This document shows, in pieces, positions 1 through 4,256 of a stretch of DNA of 6,384 nt. Below the pieces are notes generated by a model that was not told where the DNA came from, searched no databases, and worked only from the letters and a program-made list of their open reading frames with translations. Each line of letters starts with the position of its first letter. Positions within the stretch are counted from its first letter, which is position 1. This DNA is from RUG11247 sp050945995 (GTDB lineage Bacteria; Bacillota; Clostridia; Christensenellales; Aristaeellaceae). The stretch lies in the NCBI GenBank assembly GCA_050945995.1, contig JBMNUA010000143.1, forward strand, positions 1-6,384, read 5' to 3'. Both the position numbers and the translations under genes were made by a program.

Positions 1-893
1 CCGAAGGATTCGGCGGTCATCAGCCCGATCGGTCCGACGAGCCCGCAGGTGCCCATGCCGGAGGCGATCGCCGTGCCGTTTTCCAGCGCGAACACGACCG
101 TCGCGATCGGACCTGTGATCGCACCGCAGAGCGTGGGCGGTATCCAGATGCGCGGGTTTTTCACGATGTTGCCCATTTGCAGCATCGATGTGCCGAGCCC
201 CTGCGCCGCCACGCCGCCCCAGCCGTTTTCGCGAAACGACATCACGGCGAACCCGATCATCTGCGCGCAGCAGCCCGCCGTCGCCGCGCCGCCCGCCAGC
301 CCGGTCAGCCCGAGGGTGACGCATATCGCAGCGGAGCTGATGGGCAGAGTAAGGATAACGCCCACGATCATCGAGACGACCGCGCCCATGATCAGCGGGC
401 GAAACTCCGTCGCGGTCATGATGATGCCGCCCAGCCAGCGCATCAATGCGTCCACGCCCGGGCCGATGAGCGACGCGAGCGCGAGCCCGGCGAGGATGGT
501 GACCGTCGGCGTGACGAGGATGTCGATCTTCGTCTGCTTGGATACGAGCTTTCCGACTTCGCCGGCGAATATCGCGCAGATCAACGTGCCGAGCGGGCCG
601 CCCAGCGCGTTTGCGCCCGCGCCCACGGCGAGCATCGAAAACAGTACGAGGTTCGGCGCGCGCAGCGCCATGCCGATCGCGCACGCCATCGCGGGTCCCG
701 TGACGGCGGCGGCATATCCCGCGGCGGTGGCGAGCCAGGTGAAATTGGTCAGTTCCGCGATTTTTGACAGGATCGTGCCGATGAGCAGGGATGCGAAAAG
801 TCCCAGCGCCATTGCGCCCATCGCGTCTACAAAATACCGTTTGGGCGAGATGTGCACATCTTTTTTGTGTAAAAACTGTTTGATTGCCGACAT
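1..893 (-). CDS. PTS EIIC-like (PfoR family) membrane protein, C-terminus cut by window edge
   Basis: Reading the minus strand from ATG at 893-891 gives 297 uninterrupted codons to the left edge, with no stop; I translated this by hand. The start is supported by AGGCGG (minus strand of 902-907) 8 nt upstream. The protein is very hydrophobic and glycine/alanine rich, with a short polar N-terminus (MSAIKQFLHKKD), then SPKRYF at residues 16-21, and several membrane segments (about 24-44, 54-76, 82-110, 125-150, 166-190, 192-215, 252-270). Recognisable family stretches are TLPISSAAI (182-190), CCAQMIGFAVMSFREN (208-223), KNPRIWIPPT (245-254) and GMGTCGLVG (279-287). These match the PTS_EIIC_2/PfoR membrane family. 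No EIIA or EIIB domain is visible. The family is usually about 340-350 residues, so roughly 50 are probably missing. It is transcribed divergently from niaR with a shared control region, which suggests a NiaR-regulated transporter. Family assignment is fairly secure; the substrate is unknown. Confidence 0.88.
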   Translation of the reverse strand, partial: MSAIKQFLHKKDVHISPKRYFVDAMGAMALGLFASLLIGTILSKIAELTNFTWLATAAGYAAAVTGPAMACAIGMALRAPNLVLFSMLAVGAGANALGGPLGTLICAIFAGEVGKLVSKQTKIDILVTPTVTILAGLALASLIGPGVDALMRWLGGIIMTATEFRPLIMGAVVSMIVGVILTLPISSAAICVTLGLTGLAGGAATAGCCAQMIGFAVMSFRENGWGGVAAQGLGTSMLQMGNIVKNPRIWIPPTLCGAITGPIATVVFALENGTAIASGMGTCGLVGPIGLMTAESF

Positions 894-914
894 GGATGCT
901 GCCGCCTTTCTGTC

Positions 915-943
915 TTGACATGTGACATGACAGATTATATAAT
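915..943 (+). promoter_or_regulatory. Rightward SigA-type promoter for niaR-pncB-nadD
   Basis: TTGACA at 915-920 and TATAAT at 938-943 are separated by exactly 17 bp, and both hexamers are perfect consensus. The expected start is near 950, leaving a leader of about 32 nt before niaR, too short for a riboswitch. Such a strong promoter fits a gene set held down by a repressor. Confidence 0.87.
916..932. promoter_or_regulatory. Putative NiaR operator
   Basis: TGACATGTGACATGACA is a near-perfect 17-bp inverted repeat centred on position 924; only the third pair from each end fails. It also contains a tandem 7-bp direct repeat, TGACATG at 916-922 and 923-929. It covers the rightward -35 box and the expected leftward start near 927, so a bound dimer could block both promoters. 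A matching half-site, ATGTCA, lies at 956-961. Assignment to NiaR rests on position next to niaR and on symmetry; I have not matched it to a published consensus. Confidence 0.65.
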
Positions 944-962
944 TAGATGCACGAAATGTCAA
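934..962 (-). promoter_or_regulatory. Leftward SigA-type promoter for the PfoR-like gene
   Basis: On the minus strand TTGACA lies at 962-957 and TATAAT at 939-934, separated by exactly 17 bp. Both hexamers match the vegetative consensus perfectly. The expected transcription start is near 927, giving a leader of about 34 nt before the ATG at 893. The -10 box overlaps that of the rightward promoter at 938-939. Confidence 0.85.
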
Positions 963-971
963 GCGGAAACC

Positions 972-976
972 GGAGG
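972..976 (+). promoter_or_regulatory. Ribosome binding site that fixes the niaR start
   Basis: GGAGG at 972-976 ends 5 nt before ATG at 982. An in-frame GTG at 976 overlaps this Shine-Dalgarno sequence and so is unlikely to be the start. Confidence 0.8.
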
Positions 977-981
977 TGCAT

Positions 982-1506
982 ATGAGAAAGCCGGAGGAGC
1001 GGCGCGAGCTGATATTGCAGACGCTTTCGTCCGCGGACGCCGCGCGCGTGACGGCGCAGGAATTGGCGGCGCAGTTGGGCGTGAGCCGCCAGATCATCGT
1101 GTCCGACATTGCGATCCTGCGCGAGCGCGGCATCGACATCATGGCGACCTCGCGCGGCTACTCCTTGGGCGCGCGGCGCGAGTTCGGCTATGTCGATCGG
1201 ATCTCCTGCCGCCACGATACGGAGGAGATCCTGCGCGAATTCGACATCATTGTGGACAACGGCGGCTGCGTGCTCGATATCTCCATCGCGCACCCGGTGT
1301 ACGGCATCATCACCGCCGCGCTCTACATCCGCTCGCGGCGCGACGCGCGCGCCTTTGTCGAACAGATGCATAAAACGCGCGGCAAACCGCTCTCGATGCT
1401 CACCGGGGGCGCGCACCTGCACACGGTTGGATGCTCCAGCCGCGAGGAATTTGAGGCGATCATCGCCGCGCTCGCGGACGCTGGATTATATGAGGAGACA
1501 GATTGA
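982..1506 (+). CDS. niaR: Niacin-responsive transcriptional repressor NiaR (HTH plus 3H domain)
   Basis: A 174-residue cytosolic DNA-binding protein, the usual length for the NiaR/YrxA family, which represses NAD synthesis and niacin salvage or transport genes with nicotinic acid as co-repressor. Residues about 1-62 form a winged helix-turn-helix of the HTH_11 kind (AQELAAQLGVSRQ, then a recognition helix and RGIDI). Residues about 72-170 form the 3H domain. Candidate metal ligands are H78, E86 and the pair H145 and H147 in GGAHLHT; this spacing agrees with the known Thermotoga homologue (His79, Glu87, His144, His146). H104 lies in the conserved HPVYG motif. ATG 982 is chosen over GTG 976 because of the ribosome binding site. 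The stop TGA (1504-1506) overlaps the pncB ATG by one base, implying translational coupling. As first gene behind a probable operator it is likely autoregulated. Confidence 0.94.
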   Translation: MRKPEERRELILQTLSSADAARVTAQELAAQLGVSRQIIVSDIAILRERGIDIMATSRGYSLGARREFGYVDRISCRHDTEEILREFDIIVDNGGCVLDISIAHPVYGIITAALYIRSRRDARAFVEQMHKTRGKPLSMLTGGAHLHTVGCSSREEFEAIIAALADAGLYEETD

Positions 1507-2939
1507 TGGACGGCAGAAATTTAACCATGCTCATGGACTTTTACGAACTGACGATGGCAAATGGGTATTTCAAGCTCGGGCTGTATGAGACGCGCGCGGC
1601 GTTTGACCTGTTCTATCGCAGAAATCCCGACGGCGGCGGCTTCGCGGTCTTTGCGGGGCTCGAGCAGGTGGTGCGCTATATCGAGAGCATCCACTTCACG
1701 GACGCGGACATCGAATACCTGCGAAAAAAGGGCATCTTCGACGAGGGGTTTTTGGAGTATTTGAAAGGTTTCCGGTTCACCGGCTCGATCGACGCGGTGC
1801 GCGAGGGCACGATCATATACCCGAACACGCCGTTGATCACCGTGACCGCGCCGCTGATCGAAGCGCAGATCATCGAAACTGCGATGCTGCTGTTTGTCAA
1901 CCATCAATCGCTGATCGCGACGAAGGCGAACCGCATTTGCCGCGCGGCGCGGGGCGCGACGGTGATGGAGTTTGGCGCACGGCGCGCGCAGGGCGCGGAC
2001 GCGGCGGAGTACGGCACGCGCGCGGCGTACATCGGCGGCGTACATGCGACCGCCACGGCATCCGCGGACATGAAATTCGGCGTGCCTGCGGTGGGCACGA
2101 TGGCGCATTCGTGGATACAGCTGTTTCCGAGCGAATACGATTCGTTCAAGGCATATGCCGAGCTGTACCCCGACGCGTGCACGCTGCTGATCGACACCTA
2201 CAGCGTGATCAAATCCGGCGTCCCCAACGCGATTCGCACATCGCGCGAGGTGCTTGAGCCCATGGGCAAGCGGCTCAAGGGCGTGCGCATCGACAGTGGC
2301 GACATCGCGTATTTGAGCAAATATGTGCGCCGCGCGCTCGACGCCGCGGGGCTGACGGACTGCAAGATCGTGGTATCGAACTCCATCGACGAGCATTTGA
2401 TCCTCTCGCTCAACGACCAGGGCGCGCAGATCGACAGCTATGGCATCGGTGAGCGGCTGATCACCGCGAAATCCGACCCCGTGTTCGGCGGGGTGTACAA
2501 ATTGGTCGCGGTCGAGAAGGACGGCGTGTTCGAGCCGCGGATCAAGATATCCGAGAATGTCGAGAAGATCATCAACCCCGCGAAGAAGATGCTCTACCGC
2601 ATGTACAACAAGGCGGGGAAGGGGATCGCCGATTTGTTGACGCTGGAGGGCGAGAAGCTGAGCCCCGGCATGGAGGTGCTCGATTCCGCAAAGCCGTGGA
2701 AGCGCATCCCGTTGGTTGATTTTACCATCGAGCTATTGCAAGTGCCGGTCTTTCGGGACGGCGAACTCGTATACGAGCTGCCGACGCTTCACGAAATCCG
2801 CGAATACGTCGCGCGCCAATTGCGCGACGAGACGTGGGAGGAGGAGACGCGGTTCATCAACCCGCACATCCACTACCTCAATTTCTCCGAGGGGCTGTAT
2901 GATATGAAGATGCGCCTGCTCCAGGCGCACAACGGCTGA
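1506..2939 (+). CDS. pncB: Nicotinate phosphoribosyltransferase
   Basis: A 477-residue cytosolic enzyme that joins nicotinate to phosphoribosyl pyrophosphate, giving nicotinate mononucleotide and coupled to ATP hydrolysis: the first Preiss-Handler step of NAD salvage. The N-terminus carries the family stretch MDFYELTMANGYF (residues 10-22). FGARRAQG is at 156-163. H201 in GTMAHSW is the expected phosphorylated histidine (codon 2106-2108). DTYS lies at 230-233, RIDSGD at 261-266 and SNSID at 291-295, followed by YGIGERL (312-318) near the phosphate-binding end of the barrel. Length fits Gram-positive homologues of about 480-490 residues, with no visible truncation. ATG 1506 overlaps the niaR stop and has AGGAG at 1493-1497, 8 nt upstream; an in-frame TTG at 1503 is a less likely start. 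The stop overlaps the next gene's ATG by one base. Confidence 0.97.
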   Translation: MDGRNLTMLMDFYELTMANGYFKLGLYETRAAFDLFYRRNPDGGGFAVFAGLEQVVRYIESIHFTDADIEYLRKKGIFDEGFLEYLKGFRFTGSIDAVREGTIIYPNTPLITVTAPLIEAQIIETAMLLFVNHQSLIATKANRICRAARGATVMEFGARRAQGADAAEYGTRAAYIGGVHATATASADMKFGVPAVGTMAHSWIQLFPSEYDSFKAYAELYPDACTLLIDTYSVIKSGVPNAIRTSREVLEPMGKRLKGVRIDSGDIAYLSKYVRRALDAAGLTDCKIVVSNSIDEHLILSLNDQGAQIDSYGIGERLITAKSDPVFGGVYKLVAVEKDGVFEPRIKISENVEKIINPAKKMLYRMYNKAGKGIADLLTLEGEKLSPGMEVLDSAKPWKRIPLVDFTIELLQVPVFRDGELVYELPTLHEIREYVARQLRDETWEEETRFINPHIHYLNFSEGLYDMKMRLLQAHNG

Positions 2940-3556
2940 TGGACATTGCGGTGCTCGGCGGCACGTTCGCGCCGCCGACGATGGCGCATGTGCGGCTGTT
3001 GCGCGCGGGGATGGAGTTCACTGGCGCGCAGATCGGTGTGTGGGCGCCGTCGTCTGTGTCCTACATGCGCAGATGGCGCGCCGGGCGGATGCCGGATCGT
3101 TGGTTTTCGGACGACGCGCGCCGCGCGGAGATGCTGCGCGCGCTCTGCGCGGCGGAGGGCGATATGCGCCTGTATGCCGACGAGATGGCAAAGCGGGACG
3201 GCGCGTACACCTACGACACCCTGTACGCGCTCGAGCAGCTGTACGGCGGCGCGGTGTATTTTGTAATGGGCAGCGACCTTTTGCCCTCGCTCCCCGGCTG
3301 GCACCGCGCGCGGGAGCTGATCGCGCGCTTCCCGATCGTGGTCGCGTCCAGGGGCGAAGGAGAGGCAAGCGAAGCGATCGCGCGCGCAGGGCTGCCCGGC
3401 GTGCGCGAGATGCCGTTTCCCGATGTCTACCGCGAACGCAGCGCAACCCAGGTGCGCGAGATGATCCGCGCGGGCAGGCTGGCGGAAACGAAACCGCTGC
3501 TCCACCCGGCGGTATATCGCTACATCGAGGAGAACTGGTCGCCCGCGGAAACATAA
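2939..3556 (+). CDS. nadD: Nicotinate (or nicotinamide) mononucleotide adenylyltransferase, atypical active-site motif
   Basis: A 205-residue cytosolic nucleotidyltransferase expected to make nicotinate adenine dinucleotide from nicotinate mononucleotide and ATP, the step after PncB. The N-terminal nucleotide-binding motif is GGTFAPPTMAH (residues 7-17); most bacterial NadD proteins have GGTFDPxHxGH, so here D is A, the first H is T and G is A, while H17 is kept. Further family features are MGSDLL (110-115), PGWHRA (119-124), FPIVVASR (131-138), the C-terminal SATQVR (168-173; SxTxxR type) and HPAVYRYI (189-196). The ATG shares a base with the pncB stop, and no strong Shine-Dalgarno precedes it, so translation probably depends on coupling. 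The role is strongly supported by the operon. The motif suggests a divergent clade, possibly a second adenylyltransferase beside a standard housekeeping NadD elsewhere, and preference for the nicotinate or nicotinamide form cannot be read here. Confidence 0.88.
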   Translation: MDIAVLGGTFAPPTMAHVRLLRAGMEFTGAQIGVWAPSSVSYMRRWRAGRMPDRWFSDDARRAEMLRALCAAEGDMRLYADEMAKRDGAYTYDTLYALEQLYGGAVYFVMGSDLLPSLPGWHRARELIARFPIVVASRGEGEASEAIARAGLPGVREMPFPDVYRERSATQVREMIRAGRLAETKPLLHPAVYRYIEENWSPAET

Positions 3557-3570
3557 TCCGCGGGCATTTT
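3541..3570 (+). terminator. Probable intrinsic terminator of the niaR-pncB-nadD operon
   Basis: GCCCGCGGA (3541-3549) pairs perfectly with TCCGCGGGC (3557-3565) around a 7-nt loop, followed by ATTTT. The 5' arm lies inside the last codons of nadD and the stop TAA (3554-3556) is in the loop. The T run is short, so termination may be partial. Confidence 0.68.
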
Positions 3571-3581
3571 GCATCACCAGA

Positions 3582-3609
3582 TGAAATGCGCGGGAAAACA
3601 TGGTATACT
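3582..3609 (+). promoter_or_regulatory. Putative extended -10 promoter for the nitroreductase gene
   Basis: TATACT at 3604-3609 is preceded by TG at 3601-3602, forming an extended -10 element. The best-placed -35 candidate, TGAAAT at 3582-3587 with 16 bp spacing, is weak, as is common with extended -10 promoters. The expected start is near 3616, about 30 nt before the gene. Confidence 0.55.
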
Positions 3610-3631
3610 GAAACCATCAACCCAAATGACG

Positions 3632-3638
3632 AAGGGGG
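3632..3638 (+). promoter_or_regulatory. Ribosome binding site that fixes the nitroreductase start
   Basis: AAGGGGG at 3632-3638 ends 7 nt before ATG 3646. The in-frame ATG at 3640 would leave only one base of spacing and is rejected as the start. Confidence 0.7.
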
Positions 3639-3645
3639 CATGAAC

Positions 3646-4176
3646 ATGGATGTATTTGATGCGATCCGTTCGCGATTCAGCTACCGCGGGCAATACAAGC
3701 CCGAGCGCGTGCCGCGCGAACACTTAAAGGCGATCATCGAAGCGGGGCTGGCGGCGCCCTCCGGCTGCAACATGCAGACGACGCACATCGTTGGCATCGA
3801 CGAGCCGGCGCTTCTTGAGAAGCTCGGCGGCATGCTCGGCGATTCGGATTTCAACACCGCGCCCGCGGGGATCGTCGTGCTCACGCGCGTACAATACTCG
3901 CAGGATGGAAAAGCCTACAACGTGCAGGATTATGCCGCTGCGATTGAGAACATGCTGCTCGCGATCACGGCGTTCGGGTATGCGAGCTGCTGGGTCGAGG
4001 GCTATGTGCGCTACTATCACGACATCGCCGCGCGCATGACGCAGGCGCTCGGCGCGCCGGAGGGGTATCAAGTTGTCGCATACCTGCCGGTGGGCGTCGC
4101 CGCGCAGGCGGGGGCGCGCGCGAAGAAGCGGGCGTTCACCGAGCGCGCGGGGTTCAACAGATTTTCCGGCGAATAA
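3646..4176 (+). CDS. Small nitroreductase-family flavoprotein
   Basis: A 176-residue soluble protein of the FMN-dependent nitroreductase family, which uses NAD(P)H to reduce nitro compounds, quinones or flavins; the natural substrate is not evident. The N-terminal FMN-phosphate motif appears as RSRFSYR (residues 8-14), with R10, S12 and R14 in the usual ligand positions. APSGCNMQ (37-44) is the classic flavin-contact motif. The helix and strand around DYAAAIENMLLAITAFG (95-111) and SCWVEGY (114-120), then YLPVG (146-150), match the second half of the fold. At 176 residues it sits at the short end of the family but looks complete. It has its own promoter and lies behind a terminator, so it is probably not part of the NAD operon, although it would use NAD(P)H. 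It ends 80 bases before a convergent ABC transporter gene. The family is clear; the specific role is unknown. Confidence 0.9.
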   Translation: MDVFDAIRSRFSYRGQYKPERVPREHLKAIIEAGLAAPSGCNMQTTHIVGIDEPALLEKLGGMLGDSDFNTAPAGIVVLTRVQYSQDGKAYNVQDYAAAIENMLLAITAFGYASCWVEGYVRYYHDIAARMTQALGAPEGYQVVAYLPVGVAAQAGARAKKRAFTERAGFNRFSGE

Positions 4177-4195
4177 AAATCATCTACATAAAACC

Positions 4196-4236
4196 GGGAT
4201 CGTGTCCTGCGAATCTGCAGGGCACGATCCCTTTTT
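4196..4236. terminator. Strong bidirectional intrinsic terminator between convergent genes
   Basis: GGGATCGTGTCCTGC (4196-4210) pairs with GCAGGGCACGATCCC (4217-4231) as a 15-bp stem with one G-T wobble and a 6-nt loop, followed by TTTTT at 4232-4236. On the minus strand the same stem is followed by GG and then TTTTAT (from 4193 leftward), so it can also end the ABC transporter transcript. Confidence 0.93.
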
Positions 4237-4256
4237 GTGCGCCGGATGCGAATGGC

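Noticed and set aside
49..918. Long plus-strand open frame of 289 codons opposite the PfoR-like gene
   Set aside because: Its protein is low-complexity Ala/Pro/Ser with no family features, and the minus strand over the same bases encodes a clearly recognisable membrane protein. The open frame is a by-product of GC-rich codon use.
950..981. Possible NAD- or niacin-sensing riboswitch ahead of niaR
   Set aside because: The predicted leader is only about 32 nt, and no stable fold or aptamer-like conserved sequence is visible.
943..1422. Minus-strand open frame opposite niaR
   Set aside because: No recognisable features and opposite to a well-supported 3H-domain repressor.
1503..1505. TTG as the start of pncB
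   Set aside because: In frame and possible at 5 nt from AGGAG, but ATG 1506 has good 8-nt spacing and the typical 1-base overlap.
3040..3645. Possible upstream extension of the nitroreductase frame through nadD
   Set aside because: The extension overlaps nadD in another frame with Arg/Ala-rich sequence. The promoter and ribosome binding site just before 3646 place the real start there.
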